Source: Ophioceras dolichostomum (lineage: Eukaryota; Ascomycota; Sordariomycetes; Magnaporthales; Ophioceraceae). From it: a stretch of DNA of 24,587 nucleotides. Below are positions 10,028 to 19,719 of the stretch, piece by piece. The translations under genes were made by a program, and so were the position numbers. The notes under the pieces are model-generated. The model did not search any database. It saw only the letters and a list, made by a program, of their open reading frames with translations, and was not told the origin of the DNA. The DNA is taken from positions 1-24,587 of the forward strand of contig PYST01000474.1 in NCBI GenBank assembly GCA_003049485.1, read 5' to 3'. How positions within the stretch are numbered: position 1 is the stretch's first letter; every line of letters begins with the position of its first letter.

Positions 10028-10172
10028 TTTTTGCTTTTCTTCCTTCCCCTCGTGAACCCGCTTGGAATGACTCACTGCACCAGTCACACCCACTTCACTC
10101 GCTGTACATGTGCCTGTAGGCTCTTAATAAATACCCGCTGCAGCGCCACTTGTTCCAACAAATCATTTGCGC

Positions 10173-10288
10173 GGCAAGATGTCCGAGCGGTCTAAGGAGC
10201 CAGACTCAAGTTTCTTACAACTTTCCCGATTCACTCGGGGTGAATTCTGGTCTCGAAAGGGGCGTGGGTTCGAATCCCACTCTTGTCA
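10173..10288 (+). tRNA. tRNA-Leu (anticodon CAA) with a 34-nt intron
   Basis: Acceptor GGCAAGA pairs with TCTTGTC, with discriminator A. The D stem is TCC/GGA, the anticodon stem CCAGA/TCTGG, and anticodon CAA lies at 10207-10209. The intron is 10211-10244, one base after the anticodon. A long variable arm, as expected of leucine tRNAs, precedes T stem GTGGG/CCCAC with loop TTCGAAT. The B box GGTTCGAATCC is perfect. Mature length is 82 nt before CCA. It decodes UUG. Intron-bearing tRNA-Leu(CAA) genes are common in eukaryotes. Confidence 0.92.
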
Positions 10289-10293
10289 TCTGC

Positions 10294-10298
10294 TTTTT
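10294..10298 (+). terminator. Pol III terminator of tRNA-Leu
   Basis: Five T residues begin six bases after the tRNA 3' end, consistent with RNA polymerase III termination. Confidence 0.7.
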
Positions 10299-10846
10299 GC
10301 TTCTACCCTGCTGTATTCTTTTGGCATCTTTGTATTGCATTCTTTTTCTCTTCTTTTACCAGCCTCCAGCTTTGCTTGAGGCATTTACAACGGCTGCATA
10401 CATGTCCTGATCGCCATCCCGAATACGTCATGCGGGATGGGTGCATGTTGGTCAGTCAACCTGCCTGCCCACCAGACATTGCGGCTTTTCGTCAAGGTCT
10501 ATTGTCTGGCGCAGCATGGAGTGCAGCAGAGCGCAACTAGAGTCAGAGCTCAAAGGGACGCATCATCAACATCACCAGCCGAAGCGAAAACAAGCCATTG
10601 CGCGGACAAACAATAATTCGTGTCCTGCTTGCTTCCTTAGGCCCGAAAATTGGATGAAGGCTTGTCGGTCGATCGAGTGACTGATCGTAAGCGACCTAGA
10701 AATTGGTGGCCATGAGACGGATTCGTATTACATCCCTCCCTTTCCCGTTCCATTTCCGTTCTCCCCCAGTTCCTCTCCCGTTAGACTCTAGACTCGGTGC
10801 AGCTCTTCCGCCAGTGTCAGTTCGTTTGAACTTCATCCAATATCTC

Positions 10847-10873
10847 CTGCACCGTCTGCACCATCTGCACCGT
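10847..10873. repeat. 9-bp tandem repeat, three copies
   Basis: CTGCACCGT, CTGCACCAT and CTGCACCGT lie head to tail. This is a minor slippage-type repeat in intergenic DNA. Confidence 0.75.
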
Positions 10874-11023
10874 AGCTCTGACTCAGTTGGGACTCCCTGA
10901 CTCCAGTCACACCGCGAGATTTCACCGTCAGTGGGAACATCTGCTACCGGATTCCGCAAAAAACAATGACGATGGCTTGATTTATTTCTCTCGGCGACGG
11001 ACTCACGGGCTCCAAAACACCGG

Positions 11024-11043
11024 GCTCGGACCCCGGTCCGAGC
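11024..11043. promoter_or_regulatory. 20-bp dyad with CGG-N8-CCG half-sites
   Basis: GCTCGGACC at 11024-11032 is the exact reverse complement of GGTCCGAGC at 11035-11043, with CC between. Inside it CGG and CCG triplets face each other with 8 bp between, the arrangement bound by many fungal Zn(II)2Cys6 regulators. It lies about 670 bp upstream of the acyltransferase start. A binding role is inferred only. Confidence 0.35.
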
Positions 11044-11707
11044 TAGTCAAGACCGAGATGTTCATGTCCGTACCCGTAGACTCGCGCCCCGATCTGGCCC
11101 GAGATTATACGGGTGGCCTCTTCCTAAGTCGGCGAGATCGTGTTCGTAGTAGAGAACGTTATGCAACTTTGGCAACGTCCGTCCGTGAGAAAACGCTCTG
11201 GGCGTCTCTTACCCCACACACTAACTCTGACTGCCTTTTGATAGCGCCCCGGAAGTCAGTGACACTCAGCACTTGACAGCTGCCTTCGAGCTGCACGCCA
11301 ACCAAACAAGACAGTGCTGCTGCATTCCAGCTGCAGCGACTTACGCAGAGATGGTGTAGAGGTGGTCCCGGCGTGCTCATGTCAAATTATGCCCTGAGCC
11401 ATGCCCTCCCTCTCGAACAGACTCGGCAAGGGGAGCATCAGATGATTCAAGCTCGCCGTAATGCCGTCCGGTCGTGGAAAGCTTGTCTGCGATATTCGCC
11501 CCCTTCTTCGATGGCCATTGATAAACTGGGGGGTGGGCAAGGGAACCCGTCATCACTTGGAGATGGCGAACTGATGGCCACCCAACCATGCAAACTGGAC
11601 GTATTTCGTGACATTGGGTGATCATCAAAGTAGCCTTTCAACAGCAACAGGACGGAGGCGACAACGAACGACGGCAAGGGACAGCACACACACCACACAA
11701 CTTCAAT

Positions 11708-13671
11708 ATGCCAGGATTTCTCGACTTCAAGGCACTGGGCCGACGGCAGCAACCGCTACGCGTCCCAACCGATGAGGTGCTCTCCGTTTCCAATTGGGAT
11801 GGCAATCCCTCGATGGCCGCCCTGCAGGGCTGGACGATGCTGCGATTCGACACGGTGCTCGACCCGAACAAGTTGCGAGACTCACTCTGGCGACTGGTCG
11901 AGATAGGAGACTGGCGTAAGCTGGGAGGTAGATTCCGCAGAAGCGTAGGTCCTCCCCGTGCAGTAGAAAAGAAGGGGAAAGGGGGGAAGCGTAGAGTTAA
12001 AGGAGACGGGGAGGCACATAAAGGACAAAAAAAAGAGAATAATGAGAAGCTAACTCTCAACAATATTGAGCGAGAGCACAGAAAGAAGGAAAACTCGAGA
12101 TTCACATCCCGAAAGAGTTCTCCGCCTTACGACCCGCGATCGGCTTCTCGCACACCAACGAGAAGCGCTCCATCCACGCCCACGCGCTGGCCTCGAAGCT
12201 CCCCCGTCCCACGCCCGGCCGATCGTGCGTGCACCACGGGCCTGCGGAGAGTTTCACGCCTCTGTCGCGCTGCGACGCGACGCCCAAGAACCTCGACGAC
12301 TACCTGTACAACGACGTGCCCTCGCTGTGGCTCAACGTCGTGTCCTTCACCGACGCGACCGTCGTGGCGCTGACCTGGCCGCACGCCACCATGGACGGTA
12401 CTGGGCTCTCGTGCGTGTTGCAGGCCTGGGCGTTCGTGCTCGCCGGCCAGGAGGCGCTTCTCCCGCCCGTCCTGTCGAAGGACCACGACCTGATGGGCGC
12501 GCTCAGCTCCGACGAGGGCGCGCCCGGCGTGCCGGAGGAGCGCTACTTCATGGCCGACCGGCTGATGAAGGGGGTCGTGCGCATCTTCGTGTACATCATG
12601 CTCGTAACGCTGCGGTGTCTGTTCGCGGGCACGGTCGAGACCAAGATGGTGTACATACCCAAGACTACCGTCTCGAAGCTGCGGCAGGAGGCGCTTGCAA
12701 GCCTGGAGGACTCCGCGCCGCTGATGACCGCCGCCGCCGCCGCCGCCCCCGCAGAGGAGCCCCGTGGAGACACGCGTGGCAGCGACATCAGCAGCGGGAA
12801 CGGCAGCGGCAAAAACAAGGACAAGGAGAAGAGCTCCTCCTCCTCCTCTCCCGGTGTATCAGCAACCCCTCCTCAGAGCACCAACCCCGGCGCCCTCTCC
12901 TTCATCCCCGGCGGCCTCGTAGCCGACCGTGTGACGGGCCGCCCCTTCATATCGGACTCGGACGTGCTGCAGGGCTTCTTCGCGCGCGTGGCCTCGCGCG
13001 TCCTGGGCGTGCGCTCCCGCCGCACCGTGAACATCACGACGCTCATCAACGTGCGCGACCGCATCCCGTCTTTCGCGCGCAAGGTGCAGGGCGACCAGGT
13101 GGGCGTGCACCTCACGAACGTGTGCATGACCGTCCAGACCCTGCTGCCCGCTAACGCCGTGATCCCGGGGGCGGGCCCTTGCTCGTCGCTCGGCGTCGTC
13201 TCGGCCGCGGTCCGCGCCAGCGTCGCAGCCGCCACGACGGAGCCGCAGCTGCGGGCTTTCGCGAGGCTGCAGGCCGAGGTGCAGAACAAGGACGGCAGGG
13301 CGATGTTCCCCATCGTGGGCGACAGGTCGAACCATAGTATTGTGTTCAGCAGTCTGGACGTCGGGCCGCTGTACGAGATGAACGTATTCGAGCCTGCCGT
13401 GGTCGCGTCGAAGCCTGCGACTCAGGGCGCCGTGGAGGGGCGGGAGAAGGAGGCGAGCGCGATCGTCGCGGCTGCGGGGCTACAGAATGGGAGCGTGCCC
13501 GTCGGGTTCTTGGTCCAGCCCGAGAAGAGGGACCTGATCGTCAGGCAGGTCGGCATCTTTATTGTCGGGAGGGGGCGGGATGGCACGTGGGTGCAGGGAT
13601 CGCTGTCGCCGGCGCTGTGGAAGGTCGCGGAGGAGGAGTTGGCTGCGGTTGATCGGAGGGCTATGGTTTAG
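11708..13671 (+). CDS. BAHD-like acyltransferase (fungal transferase family, PF02458-type), two exons
   Basis: Members move an acyl group from CoA to an alcohol or amine; the substrate here cannot be read. Exons 11708-11944 and 12082-13671 give 608 aa. The 137-nt intron has donor GTAGGT, a GCTAAC branch point (12049-12054) and acceptor CACAG. It joins GGRFRRS to KEGKLEIHIPKEFS, matching the family's layout. The N-terminal RVPTDEV, close to the start, supports the chosen ATG. The catalytic HxxxD motif is HATMD at 180-184. A low-complexity Ala/Ser/Lys-rich insert at about 295-346 sits between the two halves. The second family motif, DFGWG, is not recognisable; the matching place reads EMNVFEPAV. 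Related genes are sometimes annotated trichothecene 3-O-acetyltransferase or, wrongly, LysR regulator. No biosynthetic partner genes lie nearby. Confidence 0.82.
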
Positions 13672-14053
13672 GGCGGTGGTGGTGATGGTGGTTGTTAGGC
13701 GAGTGGACGGTCCGGCATGGTGCGGCAGGGTACGGTTTGGTATCGGCTGTTTTGCTTGTTGACGTTGGTTTTTCTTCGTGTATATCTTGAACTGCTTGTG
13801 GTCAATCGTTTCCGTACAGCTACTGTGAGGTAGAGACTGCCTTTTTCCTCAAGGAATATTTTCAATTGAAGTGCTTGCTTGTGCATGGATCGAACTTTGT
13901 TAAAAGATCACTGTGGAATGCGGATATCAATTGCTGGAGGGTGGCTGATTTTAGGTGCCTCGGCGCCCCGAGCCGCTCGAGTCAGTCACTGTAAAAGTCA
14001 GTAGCTAGGCCTTCTCCCACCAGTGTGACCCCGCTGAAAACCCACCCCTACTG

Positions 14054-14061
14054 CCACGTGG
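14054..14061. promoter_or_regulatory. CACGTG E-box upstream of CHL1
   Basis: The palindrome CCACGTGG, a target of bHLH factors (Cbf1/Pho4 type), lies about 185 bp before the CHL1 start codon. Role inferred. Confidence 0.3.
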
Positions 14062-14116
14062 GTTGATTGGCAGTGTTGATCCCGTCAACAGCTTCGAGCG
14101 CATGCGAGTTCGCGAC

Positions 14117-14121
14117 ACGCG
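14117..14121. promoter_or_regulatory. MCB-core ACGCG upstream of CHL1
   Basis: ACGCG, the MBF core, lies about 125 bp before the CHL1 start codon. It parallels similar words upstream of the condensin and Cdc7 genes. Weak evidence by itself. Confidence 0.22.
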
Positions 14122-14245
14122 CCATCGCATCAAAACCGACGATTCGTACGGTTCTTGGTGCACTGCACAGAACATCTTGACGAAAAAAATATCACATGAA
14201 ACTCACTAGGCGCACAAAAGGACCAAAAGGACTGCCCCAATCGCC

Positions 14246-17200
14246 ATGTCACTGGCGAATGAGGCTGAGGATGGCGGAATAGACTTCAATCATCCCTTCA
14301 CCCCGTATGACGTCCAGCTGGAGTTCATGAAGACAGCTTATGGTGTGCTGCAGAAGGGGAATGGCCAGGTCGGGATACTCGAAAGTCCCACGGGAACGGT
14401 AGGTGCAGCTTCCCAGCCAAGTGCTGGGCTTCTTCCTTTCGGCCAATTTCCCATCCTCCATCAGACTTGTCAGCCTCGTCGCATTTCACACGATATCATG
14501 CCGGACCATCACACACGTGTTCACCCGAGTTTATCGCGGATTGCCAACATTTGGCGTCCCGCAGCGCCCCCTAGCCTCTCCCGTGATAGTTCCCCCCCCC
14601 CTCCTAGCCGGAATTCCTCTGACCTTGTATTATTCATTAGGGCAAATCCCTTTCCCTCATCTGTGCATGCCTCACCTGGCTTCGCAACTTCAAGAAGAAC
14701 CAGTTCGAGGTTTCCATTGAGGAAACGGCCGAGAGGCTGAAGAACGAGCCATCATGGGTCGTCGAGCAGATCCTCAGGCGCAAGAGGGCCGAGCTGACAC
14801 GACGCTGGGAGGAGCGGGAAGAGCGTCTCCTGAAGGTTCTCGAGAAGGAGAAGCGGGAGGAGCAGCGTGCCGCGAAACGCCGACGGATTCACGAGCCTTC
14901 ATCTTCGTCGTTGCGAAAAAGAAAGGCGAGCGGTGATGATGACGACGAAGAGGACGAGTTTCTGCTGGATTGGGAAGGGGAAGATGGCGCCGGTGTGAGG
15001 GAATCTGACTCGATCTTCAGCAAGGAGACGAGGGAGCTGATGGAGAGGGTCGGCCTGGGTGACTTCAGGCGACCGATCGAGGAGGAAGAAGATACGGTCG
15101 AGGAAGAAGTAAAGGTATTCCCTGTCCCCTTTTTCTTCCCTCTTTCTCTCCCGAGTGAGGTCCTACTTTCTACACGCCACTCCCCAACTAACCACCCACC
15201 GTACGTCCACAGATCTTTTACACTTCCAGAACACACTCCCAGCTCACCCAGTTCGTCTCAGAACTACGGCGGCCACATTTCCCACCTTCCTACCCAAACA
15301 TGCAAGCCAGCGAACCTAGTGAGGAACCGGGCCGGGATCACGAATGCGTCAAGCACATCCCACTCTCATCACGCCAAAAGCTCTGCATCAACCCAGCCGT
15401 CTCCCGCCTAGGCAGCCTAGCAGCGATCAACGATAAATGTGCTGAGCTGCAAAAGCCGAAGAAGCCCAAAGACGACGGCAGCAGCGCGAAAAGCTGCCCC
15501 TTCGTCCCCAACCGCGACAACGTCGCCTCCACCCACCAATTCCGCGACGCCGCCCTCGCCACCGTCCCCGACATCGAAGACGTGCACCAGCTGGGCTCCT
15601 CCCTCCAGGTGTGCCCCTATTACGCCTCGCGCACCGCCATCCCGGGCGCAGAGATCGTCTCTCTCCCCTACCCTCTGCTCCTCCAGAAGTCCGCACGAGA
15701 CGCGCTCGGTATTGAACTCCAAGGCAGCGTGGTGGTGATTGACGAGGCGCACAACATCATGGACGCCGTCGCGAGCGTGCACGCCTCGGAGATCCGCTTC
15801 TCCGAGCTGAAGCGCGCGCGGGAGATGCTGGCGGCGTACGCGAAGCGGTTCGGCAAGAAGCTGAAGGGGGAGAACCGCGTCATGGTGGGACAGATCGCGA
15901 GGGTCGTGCAGGGCCTGACGACTTGGTTAGACAAGGCCCTCCTCGAGACGAAGGCGATGGAGCAGGGGATTGTGGACCCCAACAGTCTACTCGCCAGTAA
16001 AGGGATCGACCAGATTAACATGTTCGCGCTGGTCAAGTACATCCAGGACTCGAAGCTTGCGTATAAGATCGAGGGGTATGCTACGAGGGTTGATGAGAAG
16101 CTGCAGGAGGAGCAGCAGTTGTCACAACGGGGGCCCCAACAGCAACAACAGCGAGGCAAGCCCGGTGCGGCGAGCACGAAGGCGCAGCCTGTTTTGCACA
16201 CTCTAACATCTTTCCTTCTCTCGCTCACAAACCTCAGCACCGAAGGCCGCATCTTCTTCGAGCGTCTCAGTAGTCCCTCTGTCTCGTCATCATCAGCCCC
16301 GACCTCCTACTCCTCTTCTGCTTCCCCTAACTCCACTCCAGACATAAAGCTCTCCTACCTCCTCCTCTCCCCAACCCACGCCTTCTCCTCCGTAGCCTCC
16401 GAAGCCCGGGCCATCATCCTCGCCGGCGGCACCATGTCCCCCTTCCAAGACTACGAGACGCACTTGTTCCCCACGCATCCTCCCGAAAAGATAACGACGC
16501 TCAGCTGCGGCCACGTCATACCGCCCGAGAACCTGTGCGTCTGGACGCTGGCCGCCACGAGTCCCGGAGGCTCTTCCTCTTCTTCGTCCCTGGATGCGTT
16601 CGAGTTTAGCTTCCAGAAGAGGAAAGACAGGGGCATGATTGCAAGGCTGGGCGCCGCGGTGCTCAATATCTGCGCGGTGGTGCCTGATGGCGTGGTGGTG
16701 TTTTTCCCAAGTTACGGGTATCTCGACGAGGTCGTCGCCGCGTGGATGGAGAAGCCCGCCTCTGCTGGTGGTGGTGGTGCAGCGGCCGCTGGACTGTCGA
16801 TTTGGGACGGGCTACAGACCAGGAAGGCCGTGTTCCGAGAGGCGAAGGGCGGGTCGAGCGACGAGGTGCTTGCAGAGTACAGCAAGGCTATTCTTGGCTC
16901 CGATGACGGTGTTGGTGATGGACGGGGTCCAGCAGCATCAGCGGGAGCGGCCCACGCGAAGGAGGCGGCGGCCGCCACCTCTACCACCACAGCCACCACC
17001 CGCGGCGCGCTCCTGCTCAGCGTGGTGGGCGGCAAGATGTCGGAGGGCATCAACTTCTCCGACCGGCTAGGGCGGTGCGTCGTCATCGTCGGCCTGCCGT
17101 ACCCCAACATCGCGTCCCCCGAGTGGAAGGCGAGGATGGAGTACGTTGAGAGCTCAACGGTCGCGAGGCTGCTTGGAACCGGCGGACCCGGCAGGACGGC

Positions 17201-17603
17201 TGCATCCGCATCTGCATCGGCATCAGCCACGACTGCTGCTGCGCCGTCATCGTCGTCATCGACACTGTCAACTCCATTACCCACGGCTGCGGTTGCGGCA
17301 GCGCCACCGAAGCCTACGCCAACCCGTGAGCAAGCCCTCGCTGCAGGCAAAAAGGCGGCGCGCGACTTTTACGAGAACGCGTGCATGCGCGCCGTCAACC
17401 AGAGCATCGGCCGCGCCATCAGGCATAGGGGTGACTACGCGGCCATCGTGCTGCTGGACAGAAGGTTTGCCACGGCCAGGATACGGGCGAAGCTACCGGG
17501 GTGGATCAGGGGCGGGATGGTGTCGGGCAGCGAAGACAAGGGGCTGCCGGGCTTGATGGGTGCGCTGGGTGGGTTTTTTAGGGGGAAGAAGGGGGTTATG
17601 TAG
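14246..17603 (+). CDS. CHL1: Chl1/DDX11-type iron-sulfur DNA helicase, three exons
   Basis: This XPD/FANCJ-family 5'-3' DNA helicase supports sister-chromatid cohesion and fork stability in the nucleus. Exons 14246-14398, 14641-15114 and 15213-17603 give 1005 aa. Both introns are GT-AG and phase 0, with CTGAC and ACTAAC branch points. Walker A is ESPTGTGKS at 46-54 (K53), split by intron 1 between GT and GKS. Motif Ia IFYTSRTHSQLTQF opens exon 3. Four iron-sulfur cysteines match DDX11 spacing: C267 (KLCINP), C285 (DKCAEL), C304 (SCPF) and C343 (VCPYY). The DEAH box is 386-389. The later motifs MSEGINFSDRLGR and QSIGRAIRHRGDYAA are intact. Charged residues fill about 80-200, and an Ala/Ser-rich insert lies between motifs V and VI. 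For intron 2, the donor GTAAAG six bases upstream would drop two residues; I chose GTATTC because it keeps VKIFYTSR. Confidence 0.93.
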
Positions 17604-18474
17604 CAGGTTCAAACGCCTGTCTGGCTTGCCTGTTAGCGGCGTGCGTAAGTGATGGGGGCTGGCTCCTTTTGGACCAAATGTCCTTCCTCGGCATGTTTGG
17701 GGCTCAGGGGGGTATGTCATGAGTAAGCCAGGCAGCCAGGAGTCAGGGGAGAGCCAAATCATCGTTGGGTTTAAAGCTTTCTGACTGTTTCGAAGGTGAA
17801 GATGGACGAGGTGCGACACGAGTCGTGACACCGCCGATCGGGTCGAGTGCGTACATGATGCGGAGCTAGACCTTCGGCGCGGTCCATGTTGACGTGCTGA
17901 CCACAAGATGGCAACGCCAAGCGTCAGGAGAATGGACTCATGGGGCCTTCAACGCTTGACGGGGGGGGCTCGGAAGGTGAGTCTACAGTGACAATGTCGG
18001 GGCCAGTAGCTTGACCTTTTGGCAGTGGTCGTCAGGAGACATTGTACATTTTATTCTTCTTACTTGGTGTGACGCAAGTTTTGGGCGGCCCGGGGAACCC
18101 TTCCGTTAGTCCAAATTTGTGTCAAAAAGGCGCGGCTTGAGGTCACGAGTGCCCGGAACCGCCACCAACAGGCGGGTTGGACTCCTGTTGGCTGGATGTT
18201 GGCTCGACACTTCTTTGTCCTGGTAGTCCCACCGGTGGAATCCTATGTCTCGACACCCTCCCAAGCTGATGGCAGCAGTCACGGTTCGGAGAGAGACTCA
18301 TCGATAGTATGACGACGGTATGGCTCAGGCAGCTTGATATCGAGACTGTGAATGCTGACACTTCCGTCTGTCTGGTCAATGTGTGAAGGCGATGACAGTC
18401 TCCCTGGCATCAAGACTGACCCAGAGTTTATGATCATGGCCACCTAGGGTGGAAGTCTCGCGAGTATAAATACC
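17604..18474. other. Intergenic region downstream of CHL1
   Basis: No supportable gene in about 870 bp. It contains an 8-bp inverted repeat at 18165-18191 and the upstream flank of a possible small gene. Short frames here show no conserved-looking protein. Confidence 0.5.
18165..18191. repeat. 8-bp inverted repeat (hairpin) in intergenic DNA
   Basis: CCAACAGG at 18165-18172 is the exact reverse complement of CCTGTTGG at 18184-18191, with an 11-nt loop. No neighbouring feature explains it; it may be chance. Confidence 0.5.
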
Positions 18475-18482
18475 GCCATCCT
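18475..18482 (+). promoter_or_regulatory. TATA box TATAAATA upstream of a small open frame
   Basis: A consensus TATAAATA is followed by C/T-rich sequence and, 140 bp later, by an ATG in good context that opens an 81-aa frame. Distance fits a TATA-driven promoter with a 5' UTR of roughly 100 nt. Confidence 0.45.
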
Positions 18483-18621
18483 CTTCTCCTTGGAGGCTGG
18501 GTTGTGGGGAAGTTTCTCTATCCACCGTCATCCTCTTCCACGACGCTCCTTCGAAACCCCAAGACGCTCCCAAGAGGACTACCGACGCTCTTCTAATCAC
18601 AAAGCAAGACCTACAGGGACA

Positions 18622-18867
18622 ATGTGCACCGCCGACGGTATCCACCGGGTGGAGGTCTGCCGAACCAAACGACGTAACGCGCCCGACAGCTTCCACTTCC
18701 CTGAAATTGTAGCGAGTGAGGACGAGTTGGGTGAAAGGGCAGCCAACGACTGGGTGAAGCGGCTGGAAAGATCACGGCGAAGGCGGGAAACCACCACGTA
18801 CCGCGATATTGATATTTGCGAGCTGAATCCGACGGACAGGCCTGCGGATTGCAGCCAGTTTGTGTAG
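18622..18867 (+). CDS. Possible small protein of 81 aa, unknown function
   Basis: I do not recognise this protein. It starts MCTADGIHRVEVCRTKRR and ends DRPADCSQFV. It is hydrophilic and charged, with an acidic EDELGER segment, an Arg-rich RLERSRRRRE segment at about 48-57, four cysteines (residues 2, 13, 67, 77) and no signal peptide or membrane segment. Third codon positions are mostly G or C, like the confirmed genes. The ATG (context GGGACAATG) lies 140 bp after a TATA box. The frame stays open upstream to another ATG at 18490, but that is only 8 bp after the TATA box and so is probably untranscribed. It could instead be one exon of a longer gene or a chance frame. Confidence 0.38.
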   Translation: MCTADGIHRVEVCRTKRRNAPDSFHFPEIVASEDELGERAANDWVKRLERSRRRRETTTYRDIDICELNPTDRPADCSQFV

Positions 18868-19719
18868 AGGAGCTGGCGAGAGATCCAGCAACCATCCCCC
18901 CTTTGCAAAAATTGCACTTCTTAAGGAGGACGAGGCAGCTGGGTTGGCGTTACTAGCACTTACCTTGGTGCCTGCCAGCCTCCAACCCGCGAGGAACCCG
19001 ACAAGTGTCCGCGGCACCACCGCCTGGTAGCTTTGTTAGACGCCACCAGCGTCTTGCACTTGTGTGAGCACGTACTATCTGATGGGTTGGTAGTTCGAGG
19101 ATTAAGGACGGCGAATCTGGATCACGGAGTGGCCGGCCGTGGGCCACGGGGAGAGAAATATGGATGATAGTTTTAGATAGTTCATGGTTTGCCCTACGTG
19201 TCCCTGGAGTAGCCGGGGGGATCGGGCAGCTATATTATTGTGAGGGGATTTGGCGACCCGGGTTCCATCTCAGTGTTTCCTGTGTCGGCTGTGATAATCA
19301 ACTTTTTGGCTAACGGGAACGAAGGGTATTGCAAGTTACCTTGGTAATCGTTCCGGCCAGGTTGGATGAGATGTGCTCTATGAGTGTATGGCTAATTGAA
19401 GAGGGAATACTGCGAAAACTGTTTACAAAGAACTATGTAGGGGAGTGCCTCTATATGCCGCATCAAAACTAATTAAACACAATGACAGTAAAGGTGCTTG
19501 GAGGGTGGGTGATGATGGTACAATGAGAGAGGATAGTAGCAGATGGCAGCGGTTGTAGGTATCAGCACTCCCGTAGGTATTCTTTCCATATTACGTCCCC
19601 CGCGCTTCTCGGGATTTCGTTCTCAAAGAGCTGAAAAGATCAACCCCGGTGCCTTTTCTCGCCGGCCCAAAACTTCAGCTGCCAACCCTGAACCTCTCTC
19701 CTATTTCCTCCGGCCCCCC
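18868..19719. other. Intergenic region between the small open frame and the esterase gene
   Basis: About 850 bp containing the 3' flank of the minus-strand esterase. I see no gene, RNA or mobile element; an A/T-richer part lies near 19380-19480. Confidence 0.5.

Larger units (their letters stand above)
10299..11707. other. Intergenic region upstream of the acyltransferase gene
   Basis: About 1.4 kb without a supportable gene. It contains a 9-bp triplicated repeat (10847-10873) and a 20-bp dyad (11024-11043), listed separately. Open frames here are short and do not look coding. The last few hundred bases should contain the promoter and 5' UTR of the acyltransferase; an A/C-rich leader (about 11640-11700) precedes its ATG. 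Confidence 0.55.
13672..14245. other. Intergenic region between acyltransferase and CHL1
   Basis: This 574-bp stretch holds the acyltransferase 3' flank and the CHL1 promoter. A CTCGG/CCGAG hairpin-like word lies near 13958-13971. A CACGTG E-box is near 14055-14060 and an ACGCG core at 14117-14121. No gene is visible. Confidence 0.5.

Noticed and set aside
12066..13154. 362-codon Arg-rich frame overlapping the acyltransferase
   Set aside because: An alternative-frame shadow; the HATMD-containing frame is the conserved one.
10299..14245. Secondary-metabolite cluster around the acyltransferase
   Set aside because: No polyketide synthase, peptide synthetase, terpene cyclase, P450, transporter or regulator gene is present; the neighbours are tRNA and DNA-maintenance genes.
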